Positions 33,565 to 45,147 of a stretch of DNA of 64,000 bases are shown here, one piece after another. The DNA is taken from the NCBI GenBank assembly GCA_018257865.1, contig JAEUBA010000063.1:62001-126000 (forward strand), in the 5' to 3' direction. Below the pieces are notes generated by a model, which saw nothing but the letters and a program-made list of their open reading frames with translations, was not told where the DNA came from and made no database searches. Source of the DNA: Stereocaulon alpinum. Lineage: Eukaryota; Ascomycota; Lecanoromycetes; Lecanorales; Stereocaulaceae. Made by a program: the position numbers and the translations under genes. Position 1 is the stretch's first letter, and every line of letters begins with the position of its first letter.

Positions 33565-34534
33565 TCGACTCGTCGTGGGTTGAGTAGGGCATACGACCTG
33601 AATAATGCAAGAATAGCACGACGCAACCAAATTGAATCAGGGAGCCGCGGAAGATCAGCGCTCATGTGGGTGAGGAGGTAGGAAGAGGTTGGAAATGGTC
33701 GATCTTCAATCTCTTGTACCGTATCAACCTTTTACAGCTGAGAGATAAATTATCAGAATGCGTTAATCATAGATACATGCTGTCATAACTCAACGAAAGC
33801 ATCTTAATTCAGACATGTAATTATTTCCCCAAAGAAGTTACGAAAACACCTGATCTCGCGTTGGGTGATATAATGCCGTTAGATTGTCTGGCTAAGAGAT
33901 CGCGAACCACGCTCTAAATCGCGCTGTCCTGAAACCACTTAACGCGTAGGAAATATCTAGCGCGCGTTGCATCTACATCATACATGGTCTGTCTCGTCAT
34001 GAGTTAGTCAAAACAGAGTCTTGACGTCTGCATCGACGGCTGATCGTCAAGCCAATCTATAATTCTTGGCCGAACCAATCACGCGAAAACCCAATTCAGC
34101 CATTATGTACTGCAGCTTGGAAACTCTCCCATGCTTCCCCACGCACTAGATGCGATCTATGATGCTGCTTTCCGATGATCTGATGCATAGCTTTAAACTT
34201 TGGCCTGCCTAGGGTCACTGTGACAGCGCCGGTACGTTTATCGTCTGGCATAGTCAGGGACAAGCGCTTTGCCTGATGGGAATTGTGGTCATGATGTATT
34301 GCCTGATCGCAGACCAGACGCTCGATTGTCAGGCACGTGGATCTGAGCCAATTGCGGTGTAGAGGCTTGGGGAGCATGCACTGCGGTGCTGATCGGGGGT
34401 TTGGTGGCTGCGTTATGATATCATGAACTTGACATCAGCGGTGACGAAGATGCTATCAAGGGCGAAATTGACCAGATAGAGGGAATACAAGAAGGCCTTC
34501 TGTAGCCGGTGGTTTTTTGTATCATCAAAACTAA
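33565..34534. other. Intergenic stretch after the helicase gene
   Basis: About 1 kb without a supportable gene. A 93-codon minus-strand frame at 34096-34377 starts with ATG and is open to a stop, but shows no domain or splice context. The rest is AT-rich intergenic sequence. Confidence 0.4.
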
Positions 34535-34624
34535 TCCAATCAACCATCATATATACCCACACTATCCAATTACACATACCCAATACAAACTTCTCTTATA
34601 CCACCACACACTACCACCATCACC
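34535..34624 (+). promoter_or_regulatory. Core promoter of the CHZ-like gene
   Basis: A CCAAT box lies at about 34,535-34,539 and a TATA-like ATATATACCC at about 34,549-34,558, roughly 70-90 bases before the ATG. The leader between them and the start is C/A-rich (CCACCACACACTACCACC). The start context CACCATGTC is favourable. Confidence 0.4.
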
Positions 34625-35022
34625 ATGTCTGCAGACGATAAATACGAGCAGGAGAACGACATGACCTCCGGCGATGTTCCAGCCGGAGACCCTGTCGACA
34701 ACGATTACAAGAGCCGTCCTGGCCAGTCTGAAATCCCAGTCGTGGGGGACGATGCTCCTGTGGAGGAACCCATGGGTACTGCTGAACCTAATTCCGATGA
34801 GACTCTCCGTATGTTCTACTACGTCCTATTCTTTACTATTTTGATGTTGTACAACGGGGCCCGTCGCTAATATCGTATGTAGGCCGAGACGATGCCGAGG
34901 CAATTGACGAAAGTAACATTATCAGTGGGCGTACGAGGGGTGCAGGGCCGAGTGGTGGGTACAGGGAGCCTGGGGATGAGGAGGGGCTGCCTGCCAATGA
35001 CGGGACGTCATCCACTTCGTAA
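34625..35022 (+). CDS. Small acidic CHZ-motif protein (107 aa)
   Basis: Two exons, 34625-34808 and 34883-35022, with donor GTATGT and acceptor TAG. The product starts MSADDKYEQENDMTSGD, is acidic and probably disordered. Exon 2 begins a segment RDDAEAIDESNIISGRTRG, followed by a Gly/Pro-rich GGYREPGDEEGLPANDGT tail. The acidic stretch followed by SNIISGRTRG resembles the CHZ motif of the H2A.Z-specific histone chaperone Chz1 (SNII..GRRTRG). Unlike Chz1 it has a single Arg after Gly and diverges afterwards, and it is much shorter. It may be a CHZ-related family of short fungal proteins rather than the true orthologue. A nuclear histone-binding role is inferred. Confidence 0.7.
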
Positions 35023-35851
35023 CTGTCATAGCCACATTGGAGAATAGGGGTCATGCGTTCGTCCCATTTTGTATGTTATGTGCGATTCAATAGAGGAAGT
35101 GATCAGGAAAACCCAATTCTTGTGACCCAGCGATAGCACTTACAATACCTCGAATATTAATTTCTCTTCATGACTTGAGAGATGACTGCTTATGGTACAA
35201 GATAATATCAGATTCCTACACCCCGAATCTCGCGTTCACCCGTGGAAACTAGGATATTATCGCTATTAGTTCTGTTGATGAATCGAGAAAATATTTTGCT
35301 AGCCTCCAATTGTCATTAATTGATTCAGGCAATTCGCGCTGCTCGCGTGTTGGCCGTCAAATATCCAGGGCAGTCAGCGCCCTCCCGTTCTAAAACGTAC
35401 TAGCGCCATGCAAGGGCTTGGCAACACTGCTACCTTAAGTTCTCACACCGTTTCGGGCAGGGGCGCCCCATAAGCGAGCCCCTAATCTCTAACGTTACAG
35501 CCACTCATATCTTCCTAGGCCACCACCTTCTGGCTTTATCAGTATAACAGCAAATTCCACTATATACTCTAGAGACTATACGACGGTATAGAGGGCGAGA
35601 GATTGCGTGTAGGCTTATTTATCCCCTGGGGAACAGTATTGTAGGCCCAGGAAGTATCTGAATGTAGGAGTATCTCCTGGCGGCTCCGGGGCCCGCGTTC
35701 CAGGGGCCCTTCCGGGATAGTACGAACTTTTTCCTAATGTTGACGAGCTTAGGAACCTTACCTCAAACCTAGAGAGCGCGGGCAGGACTCCCTCACAACT
35801 TTCCTCCAATGTTCCAAACCTCACTCTAAGAATTGGCCAGGTTCTACATCG
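35023..35851. other. Intergenic stretch, possible decayed element
   Basis: No gene is supportable. Patches rich in TATACTCTAGAGACTATAC- and CCTAGG-type words at 35,500-35,780 resemble old repetitive sequence, but no terminal repeats or frame could be traced. Confidence 0.4.
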
Positions 35852-35935
35852 AGACCTCCATGGCAAATCTACTGCCTTGTCACGACTACATCAAGACCTC
35901 CATGGCAAATCTACTGCCTTGTCACGACTACATCA
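35852..35935. repeat. Perfect 42-bp tandem duplication
   Basis: The 42-base unit beginning AGACCTCCATGGCAAATC and ending CACGACTACATCA is present twice, at 35852-35893 and 35894-35935, with no mismatch. Perfect identity implies a recent event compared with the decayed sequence around it. Confidence 0.95.
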
Positions 35936-37288
35936 GAGTCTAACAACTTTCCATGTCAAGACACAAATTGCCCAGATATGGCTCGTGTCTCACTTCAACT
36001 TCTAGTAGCTGTTGAGAGACTTCTGAGATCAAACCCATTCGTGCTGTTGATGATCTCAACGATCTACCTTCTTACTAGCTGATTATACCATATCTGAGAA
36101 GACTTGCCTCCGATCGAGCAACCTCATGAGCTACCAAGTCGAGTGTGCACAATGTGGGTCTGCCCAAGGACCCTGGGTTGACTTTCGGCAGCAGTATCTG
36201 GTTTTGTTGACTTCGCTTGAGCAAAACCCTTTCTCAAAGTGCAGTGCCTTCGACATGTTCTACTTTAAGCGGAGGACCTGCTTTCTGTGCGCTTATCTTT
36301 CGCTGGCAAAAGATGTCTGACTCGTCTTCGTAATTACTGATGGTTTTAGCATCTCAGTGTGTGCTTTTTGAGGTCTCATCTACTCTGTGCTGGCTCTACA
36401 CTATTAGGTATGGCTTTCATCGAAGAGTCCCTCCATTCCACTACATACATCGTATCTTTGGTGTTCATTTCAACTGCGGGTTCACGTCAAGTCCTGTGCC
36501 ACAACTCCAGCAGCTTCAGCGAGCACCTGTATACAATTACAACTACGATGATGACGGCAATATGAACGTGATCATTGTGAAAGCGAACTCTTACGCTGCT
36601 TGCAATCTGCAACAAATCCTTATGACACCATCCAGCTTCACAAACGTATTCGAATAGTACGCTCCAAACAGTCACGTGAGCTTCAATGATCCTGTTGCAG
36701 GCACGATATAGGATTGCTGTGTAGCCCGCATTCGAGACTTCAATCGTCAACGGCTGAATTCGTGGCTGGGGGCGGCGCTGATGCAATACGCACTTGACCA
36801 TGGTGTGGACGTGGAAAGTTGTGCGAATGTTTTGACGGTGTCGACACATTTTGGGCAGGAGTCGGGAAATGGCTGGAACGATAGTACAAGTGCTAGAGAT
36901 GGTGGCACATTGCACACTATTTCCTGAACAGATCAGCAGTCACGAGGAAGAGAGGTTTATGAATACTCCAATCATGTTCGATTTGACGGTGTATGCATTG
37001 GCCTGAGACACAGGAGCAATCTGTGTTCGGTGTTATCATTCGACCATCATAATAGTTCTCAACATCGAGCTTGTAAGCGTTGGCTGATCTGACTGCAATT
37101 TCTTAGTAACCATGCACCTATGCAATTGGACCTGGCTATCATCGAACATCGAGATTGCTTGATAACGGTTCATCCAAGTGTAGAAATTCTATCAGCAGCA
37201 GAGGCCACTGTCTGAGGCTTACTACTACTGCTTAATCAGCAGCTTAGGATAAGAAAACTCGAAGTTACATCAGGCGGAAGCTGACAAT
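35936..37288. other. Intergenic stretch upstream of the F-box gene
   Basis: Frames at 36126-36320 and 36340-36657 are open on the plus strand, and one at 36487-36915 on the minus strand. None has a recognisable domain or convincing splice signals. I see nothing else. Confidence 0.4.
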
Positions 37289-37714
37289 ATGGACCTACAG
37301 AAACGTATTGCTTTATTGTCCGACTCAGCTAGCTTGGCCGAAACGTATAACACTCTTACCATAGAGCCCGGCGCATTCATGGATTCACGGGAGCTTCCAA
37401 GAAATCTTCTCAACAACAGACTCAGCATCTGGTTCGATACTTCCGCCTCCGCACTCGCCCGATTTACGAAAACGCCTCCCTCACTGTCTGCACTTCCCGC
37501 AGAGATACTGCTACACATCTATAAATGTGTCGACGACTTTGCTACCATCAAGTCATTGAATTGTACCTCGCGTTATCTCTACGCTATATGGCGCTCTAAT
37601 ACATACCCTATACTTGTCGCGTTGATCGCAAACGGCGGCCTCCTGCCGCTGAAGTATTTTACAATGATACACAATAGAGCCACAGAATTGGGAACACTCG
37701 GGGAGTTTGTATAG
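37289..37714 (+). CDS. F-box-like protein, probably truncated (141 aa)
   Basis: The frame starts MDLQKRIALLSDSASL. From about residue 68 it has LSALPAEILLHIYKCVDDFATIKSLNCTSRYLYAIW, the LP-x-E-I-L-x-x-I / L-x-x-T/C-S-R-x-L pattern of an F-box, the Skp1-binding motif of SCF ubiquitin ligases. The substrate-binding half expected in such fungal proteins is short. The frame stops at 37,714 (GTATAG), but the next frame continues without a stop to about 37,863, reading VANTNVYQTTYQERFDSK. That suggests a frameshift or a missed intron. The transposon starts 207 bases further on. It is likely a decaying or 3'-altered gene. Confidence 0.6.
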   Translation: MDLQKRIALLSDSASLAETYNTLTIEPGAFMDSRELPRNLLNNRLSIWFDTSASALARFTKTPPSLSALPAEILLHIYKCVDDFATIKSLNCTSRYLYAIWRSNTYPILVALIANGGLLPLKYFTMIHNRATELGTLGEFV

Positions 37715-37920
37715 TCGGGCTTGTAGCCAACACCAATGTCTATCAAACAACCTACCAGGAAAGATTTGACAGCAAACAGGAGGATGGAAAGGCGCTCTTG
37801 TGTACCTCCAGCAGTGGATTGGGGGGCTTTAGCAGGGCAGTTACGGTCAACGTGGCTGCTTAGACTCAAATTTTCCAACCGAGTAAGAGGCAATATAAGC
37901 ATGCCTACTTTCAGTCCCTA

Positions 37921-40009
37921 CTCGTGAAACCAAAAAGTCCGTCCTTAGCGTATGCCAAGACGGGTATATCCACCTATAGAATCAGCAGGTCCTTGCTTAG
38001 TAAGCCCACCAAATATTCGAAAAGTTTTACTCGCAACTCTAGCAGATTTCAACAATTCAGACCATAATCAATAGAAATGGCCACTTATATATATAAGAAT
38101 ACACCTGACGCTAATAGCATACCTCGCTAACCTATTAGACTACCCTAATAACTTCCCCACCGACCACCGCCGCCCTGAAGTAGGAGATATCCTTACACTC
38201 GCGATACGCCCCAGCAATACTACCTAAACCTTAGTTATAGGGGTTGCCCTACTTAACTATATAACCTTTCTAGGGTGGATCTAGCGTAGTTAAGAGAAGG
38301 ATAACCTAAAGAAGAGGCTCTAGGAGGATAGTAGCGCTACTATATAAGCTAGGATCTAGACTACAGAGGATTTCGACTAGTAGCAGGGAGGAGGGATATA
38401 TCGCTATAGGGATATTATTATCCTCTAAATTAATTACTTCCTCTAAGAGATAAATACTTTACTAGCTTCTCAGGCTAGCTATTAACGTAGTACTTATTTC
38501 TTTACTTATTAGTATTAGAATCCTAAGTGTCAGCGAGAGCCTAGTATACCTAGCTTTTAGCTTTTTTAGTTACCCCTATTATCGAACGCTATACTAGTCT
38601 TAAGTCGTCTTTTAAAAGATCCTATAGTAACTTAATCCAGTAGAGGTCCAGGCTATTAGAATACTAATCTATCTTTAAAATTTTATACTAATCTTAATAT
38701 TCTTTATATAGCCTTACCGCCTTAGTATACGCTAGCGTATTATCTTTAATAACCTATATATACTATCTAGGGTTACGGGCTATTACTATCTTTACGAATA
38801 TATATAAACGATTAATAAGCACGTTATCTTTATATTAAATACTATCTATACCGCCTCCTTTCGACGCTTTTTTAAGGCCTTTATAAGGGAATACCTAATT
38901 AATCTTACAGTAATGTTTTTAACCTTTAGCGCCTCCGCTAGCTACCTTATACGCAGTATTATATTTATTAATTATAAGATTCTTATTCTTCGATATATTA
39001 GTAAATTATATATAAAAGAGAGAGTTACTATTTTAAACTTACTATAACTAATATATTTTCCGCTGTTTTAGGAATTATAGCAAGTTTTCTTTTCTTATTA
39101 ATAGCACGCCTAGATTCTTCGTTTCTAAGCGTAATAGCGACCTTATTCTCGATCTTCTCTTCCTTAGTATATACTTACTAGAGATATTACGGACTAATCG
39201 CTAGCTTAGTTAAACAGCAGGCCTAATATATTTGCGTAAACTAGACTAGTTAATCTAGGACTATAATTATCTCTAAAGGCCTACCTTTTTTAACGCTAAT
39301 ATATCTTCTTTTACGGTCTCCGCCTTAGATTTTATAGTAATACTCGTTACTTGCGATAAAAATTAACCCTTTATTTAACTCGCTAAGAATCTAGTTAGAA
39401 GTATCTTTATATTTAACCTTATCTCTATAACTTAGACGGGGCTTCTTCTATTTAATCTTCTATATAATTAGTCTAATAAATATACCGTTATCAGCCTTAT
39501 AGATTTAGTGGCGTATTATATTCGTAATAGTATTTTTATATAGTATTTTCTTAGGAACCTAGATATTCTCCTTATTAAATACGGCTTTATAAGGTAAGCT
39601 TCTTAGGTATTTTAATATAGCTTCTTATACTTCTTTAGAAAGGCTTAAACCCTCTAGTATTCTTATAGGTCGTCTAAGGCGGTTATAGTTATATAAGTAA
39701 GCTAAAATATTATTAAAGTTAGAGTTGCTAGTAGCTCTGCAGGCACGAGTTATTATTTTACGCGCGGTATCAGCTTATACCTAAATTCTACGCTCAATCT
39801 CTGTATACTCGTATTGGAAGATAATTCTGTATGTAGCTACTGCAGCGCGTAATTTAATTAAGACCTTATACTTATATAGAGCTATTAAATTAGTTAAATA
39901 GTAGTTTAATAGTAGGTCTGCAGCGCCTGCGTAGAAGTAAATAAATAAAAGTTCGGATCTACATACGCTAACCGTATTAGGCAACGGACGGACTTTTTGG
40001 TTTCACGAG
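37921..40009 (-). mobile_element. RIP-degraded Tc1/mariner-like DNA transposon, 2,089 bp
   Basis: The ends are perfect inverted repeats of 24 bp, beginning CTCGTGAAACCAAAAAGTCC at 37,921 and present in reverse complement ending at 40,009. Both are flanked by TA (37,919-37,920 and 40,010-40,011), the target-site duplication of Tc1/mariner/pogo elements. A second shared word, TTAGCGTATG, lies inside both ends, displaced by a 14-base insertion on the right. The interior is very AT-rich and TA-dinucleotide-rich. On the minus strand from about 39,984 to 39,000 one coding frame can be followed (fragments such as LRAAVATYRIIFQYEYTEIE, LSYRDKVKYKDTSN, ILSELNKGLIFIASNEYYY), interrupted mainly by TAG/TAA codons at likely Gln positions. 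This fits a transposase destroyed by RIP. The exact subfamily is not determined. Confidence 0.85.
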
Positions 40010-40580
40010 TATGTTCACGGAAATCGAGGCTCGAAGCGCTCGGAAGACCCAAACGGAACCCCTGACATGGCTGCGGCCAATCATCGCGGACGTAATCCCG
40101 CACCCTAAAGTACGCGCCGACCAACGTGCATTAGCCCGTTGCTAATCACCAACCACAAGTCAGCCATAACAACACCATTGGTGAGATGCATTTATAGATC
40201 TTACTACAATGACACTTCAGGCACGGCAGCGAAGGTTTGGCGCCCTGATGATGATCCTTCCACCATGTGGGGTGTGTGGCCCGCACTCAAGCCTGCTCAG
40301 TAAATATCCTCGAAAACAGCCATGACCTGTTCCATCTCATACTCCTGTCTGCATCTCGTACTGCACGACGCGAGCCTTTGAAACCCCTGCAGCAGTGCGG
40401 CGACATTGCTTGACTCTTGTTACGTTGTTTATGTTGCTTGCGTTAACTGTAGTGAACCTCGTCTTTGCGCACTGCTCCTCGTTCAAGGCCTTAATGACCC
40501 CGGAAACTGTTCCCATTCTAATATTTACTCCCTAATCTTGTCGTACCTTACTCTAAGAGACTCGTCGAAACTTGCCAACC
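40010..40580. other. Intergenic region and 5' flank of the proline-rich protein gene
   Basis: This runs from the transposon edge to the next start codon. No gene is supportable. The leader immediately before the ATG reads CTTGCCAACCATGTCG, a favourable start context. Confidence 0.4.
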
Positions 40581-42461
40581 ATGTCGTTACTGCGCAAAAA
40601 CCAGCCGGCGCGGAAGCTCAGCACACGCTACACGACAAAGCCACCAGCAGGATTGCCAGAATTTGAGATGCTGCAACCACCAGGCAAAACGAACGGATTC
40701 GTGATTCAGGTCACTGAACGCGCTGGAGGCCGTCCGTCGACTTCGGAATCGATACGGCCCTCGCTTGAAGCAGCACCGGCGACAGAAACTCCATCTCCTC
40801 GGCAGAAGCCACAGCCTCCACCATTGGTACTTGCCATACCTCAGAAAGCACATCTCTCACAGAATCAAATATTACCGCCACCACCCTCAACTCCACCTCC
40901 CTCAACATGGAGTCGCGCCCCATCTCCCGCCGATGTTCCATTGCCTCGCTCCTCTACAAACACACCCGAACTCATTCGACGCCCCACCGACCCTACGCCT
41001 ACAGTGGTTTCACCAGTCATGCGCTCGATGTTCCCAAAATACGATCCCAATCGACCTCTTGACCGTCAAAGCTACTACCCTAATATCGAAGCCGTACCGG
41101 GGCTTGCGAGTGCCATGGCTGTGTCGGGATCGTCAAACAACCCATATCGGCAACAGATGGCACGACGGAGCTTGTTGAGAACGAGCATAGAGATGGAAAG
41201 GAATGAGACTCCAGATGTCAAGGAAACACCGCTTCGAATGGTGGAAAACGTAGAGCATCAAGCCGAGCTCTCGACGCCGGATGAGCTTCTTGAGCTGTGG
41301 AATATATCGAATGGGCAAGCAGCCAGTGAAGAAGCTCCGACTACATACAACCTGGAGCTCAGCTGGTAAGTCAACGTATGCGGTAGCTACGAGTGCTTAC
41401 TGACAGCTCCAAGTGACGATCTGACATTCGGACGAGAAGTAATAACCTTCAACTCATCTTCCTCCGACCCCAGCTACACACTCGAAGCCTCCCACTCCAA
41501 CATTACAATCTCCCGTGTTCACCCAGTGAACCATACTCCAGTCATTCAGATCTGCGGCTCCGTACTTTCGCAACCAACGGCAGTCGACCCTCTCGTGACC
41601 TGGGTTTTCCCTAAACTAGCTGGCCTGATGGCTTTAGACCAATCGTCGAACGTCGCAGTCGCCCACAAACTCGACCGTACAGCCAGCGCTGAGCTCCAGA
41701 ACGAAGCCATCCAGCGCGCTCAAGAGCAAGAAGCCAGCATGCTTCTCTGGGATGATGCAAGCAACAAATACTGCCTCATGCATCCGACACTACTCGACTC
41801 GGCCGCTACAACACTGCCGATCACGATCATCCCGAATTCCTCGAGCCCGCAGAAAATCACAATGTATGCGCCAGAGACCAACGAACCCTTACTCGAACTC
41901 TCCATACAAACATTGAATCTGACAATCCACGCCTCAGCTATCGTTGCCCTGCCTTCTCTCTATATCCTAGACTCGCTCATGACATCGCTCCTCACACTAC
42001 TACTACACCTTCATCGCTCATGTGCAACACCTAGTGTCACTCAACCAGCGACCTTTGACCAAACGCCTATGTTCCCTCCGCCACCCACCCTCGCACATAG
42101 GGATTCCCGCTCCTCTCTTCGCCGCAAACGCCCAAATTCCCGCCTCTCAGCATTCAGATCAACCAAGTCTGTCAAATCTGTCAGATCCGCGAGATCAATG
42201 CATTCGGCTTCAGCATATGACCAGGACGTTGAAATGCAGTCCATGCCTCCCATGCCGGCGTCTCAGGAGGTCGCAGGCACTAAGCACGGCGCCCCGAAAC
42301 CGATCTTCTCCACAGATGATGAGAGCCTGCCCAAGACTACGAGAGCGGTATTGAAGTTACTGTACTGGTTTTTCGAGATGCTCTTTTGGTTTATGAACGT
42401 TGTGGTGCAGTTGCTTGCTGCTGCGGTTGTGGGTGCTGGGAAGCTAATTACGAAGTTGTGA
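40581..42461 (+). CDS. Proline-rich protein with C-terminal membrane segment, function unknown (610 aa)
   Basis: Two exons, 40581-41365 and 41414-42461; the acceptor is CCAAG at 41,413, because the earlier CAG would put a stop in frame. The N-terminal 200 residues are Pro/Ser-rich and presumably disordered (MSLLRKNQPARKLSTRYTTK, then PPPPSTPPPSTWSRAPSP). A middle domain contains DDLTFGREVITFNSSSSDPS, SNITISRVHP and MLLWDDASNKYCLMHPTLLD, which looks like a beta-rich fold. A basic Ser-rich linker (TKSVKSVRSARSM) leads to a hydrophobic C-terminus, LLYWFFEMLFWFMNVVVQLL and AAAVVGAG, likely a membrane hairpin or tail anchor. I recall this family in Aspergillus carrying an unlikely acetylserotonin-methyltransferase-like label. 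No methyltransferase motif is visible, so that name is not used. Confidence 0.8.
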
Positions 42462-43418
42462 ATAACTAGAGATTATATATAGAAGGGTTTTTTTCGGGCA
42501 TCCATCTAGCTGGCTTTGGGTTTTGGGTTCGGGTATGGGAATTTTAGGCACTCAGGCCTGGAAGCCTGGTGTGAAAATGGGTATTTCATATGGTCGTGGT
42601 GCATGGCATCGCCGAGCGTAGTCTCGAGATACATGCGTGTATTAATATGATGATTGATGAACATATTTCTTAGTCTTTGGTCTCTCTGACATGCATGGAA
42701 ACTTGAACATGTCTATATGTCAATCACTCTATCGGAGCTCCAAGAAGCTACGAAGCTGCTCCTTGTTGTCAGCGTTTGCCAGGTTCTATGGCTCTATGCT
42801 GCCAAGACTGTCACTCTTGGTGCTCCATCAGCTTCGGCTAAACCACGGCAGTCGCTCAGCAAGTATGAGTAAACATCAGGCTGCAAGGCAACAAATGCGC
42901 AGCAAATGAAGACTACTTTCGAAGCGGCAACGCTCGTGATTCATGCAGAAAATATGCAAGCCTCAATTGAATTTCCCCCAATCACCACAATGGTGGAAGC
43001 CCTGAGTCATGCACGTGACTTATTCGCAAGCCGCGCTGCCTACAAATAAAACTGCCCCGCGAACCACCAACTTTCCTTCTTCACGCTTCTTCTCCCCAGA
43101 GCCGGCCGAATACACCACCCACGAGCAATCTGATCCATATCGGATTCTCGTGCGCAGAGTCGCCTCGGGATATCCTCTTGAATCTTTGATCGGTATTTCC
43201 CCGATTGAAGAGCAGAGGCTCCTGAGACCGGCTTCCGAAGGTCTCAATACACATGCAACGTGCGTGAAGCGTCATCGTCAATCTTGGTACTATAAGCAAT
43301 TCTTCGTCACTCATTGCTTTGTTGTTACTACTACGGTCTCTCGTTCATCAGCCCTTCAGCTTCTTAATCGGTGCGCGCTGTGCGTCTTCGACAATACTAT
43401 ACCTCGAACTCGACCAAT
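42462..43418. other. Intergenic region and 5' flank of the BTB gene
   Basis: The 164-codon plus-strand frame at 43009-43503 overlaps the first exon of the BTB gene in another frame and shows no domain, so it is not called. Nothing else is supported. Confidence 0.4.
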
Positions 43419-44354
43419 ATGTTTCGCACTTTCCACTCCAAGGATCGCGCGAGCAAGGCGGTCAAGCCGAGCAAGAAGTCGTTCCGTGAGCATACGAAGT
43501 TGAAGTTGCAGCAGAAGCTGGATAGTCCGGGATCTCCAAGGTGAGACGTTACGCTCTGGGGCACAGTGATTGGAGAAGAGTCACAGCTGACGGCGCACTG
43601 TATCACAGCACCATGGTCAGCCCCATCGTCACTTTGTTGGTGGGCCCTGATCAACGTGTGTTCGCTGCCCATGAGGACGTCCTGTCTTTGTCTCCCTTCT
43701 TCGCTACGAACCTCAAAGGCCAGTTCTTTGAAGGTGCGCCGAAGAAGGTTGCGCTGCCTGATGAGTATGTCCCATACATCATTTCATACCACTTCTACAA
43801 ATACATCTCATCCTAACATCTACACTAGAGTGCCAGAGGTCTTTTCCTGCGTTCTCGAGTACCTCTACAAGGGAGACTACTACCCACGCTTGCTCCACAA
43901 CAAGCGTCACAACTCCTTCACCCTCGAAGACGCCTACGATCCCCTCAACCTTGGTGGTCGCGGATCTGTCGAGTCCACAATCTACCATCCCTGGGTCGGC
44001 GGTGATCTCCTCAAAGACACCGCCATCTACTGCGCGGCCGAGAAATTCGGTCTGGAAGAACTGAAACGTCTCGCCCTGCGCAAGCAAGGCCTACAATCAG
44101 GGATCCCAGTCGAAGTGATCCTCCGATCAGCTCGATTCGCGTACGAGAACACCCCAGACACGGACAACCGGCTCCGCGCTCATTACCTAGCCCTGATTAT
44201 CAGGAGTCGCAAGATTTTCAAGCGCAGCGGAACCATGCAGATGGAGATGGAGATGGGGGGCAGCAGATTGTTTTTCGACTTGTTCGTGGCGATGTGTCAG
44301 CACGTGGATGATGTAGTGGAGATTGCCAACAAGTCGTCTCCCCGAACCATCTAA
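43419..44354 (+). CDS. BTB/POZ domain protein (267 aa)
   Basis: Three exons join in phase: 43419-43540, 43609-43764 and 43829-44354. A basic N-terminus (MFRTFHSKDRASKAVKPSKK) precedes a BTB domain from about residue 45: VTLLVGPDQRVFAAHEDVLSL, SPFFATNLKGQFFEG, KKVALPDE and VFSCVLEYLYKGDYYP. This is the strand / H-x-x-L / S-x-x-F / L / V-x-x-x-L-x-Y-L-Y-x-x-x-Y sequence of fungal BTB proteins. A BACK-like helical part follows (DTAIYCAAEKFGLEELKRLAL). Such proteins dimerise and may act as Cul3 adaptors or transcription co-factors; the actual partner is unknown. The start at 43,419 is in frame with the BTB domain across the first intron. Confidence 0.88.
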
Positions 44355-44926
44355 ACAACCACAAAGCCGACAATACACCGCCCCTTCCAGGTCTAAGAAA
44401 GGGAAAAACCGGAGCCAGATTGAATCAGCACACGAAAGGGAAATTCATCGACATGTTTCACTACACAAGATCCATCTCCCCTGAGGGAAAAAGCCGGCGA
44501 GCTAGGCGTTTCGTTCCACAACACCAAACACCAACACCGCTCTTTAACTCCACTTCTTGCCAATTACACAAAAACCCGAGGTCGGCCAACCCATTTGCGG
44601 CATTCACTTGCCGCATTTACGAACATTTAATCACCAGCGCACCGCATCAAACCCCTCTCTTACAAGCCCTCACCAGCTTGGAAAACCAACAACATCTGCA
44701 CTTAATCCCCCCCGTCTCCACCTCACTAACGAACCCCCTAACGAATCTCCTATCTCAATCACTCACTCACCAACACATGCTCCAATCTTCCCCCCCCTTT
44801 CAAAGAAACACACACACCATACAATACAACACGCAGAGCACTGTCGACTCTCCCACCATCGACAGCTTTCCTTTGTCAGTAACGATGGTAGTTTTGGCGG
44901 AAGGGCCACGAAGGCAGTCGGTAGTT
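44355..44926. other. 3' flank of the BTB gene
   Basis: The sequence is C/A-rich. Two open plus-strand frames (44420-44983 and 44557-44931) have Thr/Pro/His-rich low-complexity products, which I attribute to base composition rather than coding. Confidence 0.4.
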
Positions 44927-45147
44927 GTTAGTAGTAGCAGTGACATACAGCGCGGAACCTATTCTGTTTGGACGTGTTCATGAAACTCTGCATGGTTCAT
45001 TAGCTGAGGCTGACTTATCGGTCAGTTCGTCGCGACGCAATCGATGTGGCAGGGCTTCTTGAGGGGGGTTCCTGGCATGGAAGTTGTCTAGTGGCCGCTT
45101 TTTTTTGATAGTTATGATTGCTAGGAATTGAGAGATTTGGCCACCTC
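44927..45147. repeat. Diverged direct duplication, copy 1
   Basis: The segment running from GTTAGTAGTAGCAGTGAC to GAGAGATTTGGCCACCTCA is repeated downstream at 45245-45471 in the same orientation, with conserved blocks TTCTGTTTGGA.GTGTTCATGAAA, TAGCTGAGGCTGACTTAT and CTGGCATGGA.GTTG. Confidence 0.85.

Noticed and set aside
43009..43503. A 164-codon plus-strand frame
   Set aside because: It overlaps the BTB gene's first exon in another frame, lacks any domain, and is probably leader sequence.
44420..44983. A 187-codon Thr/His/Pro-rich frame after the BTB gene
   Set aside because: A C/A-rich 3' flank keeps several frames open at once; no start context, domain or splicing supports it.
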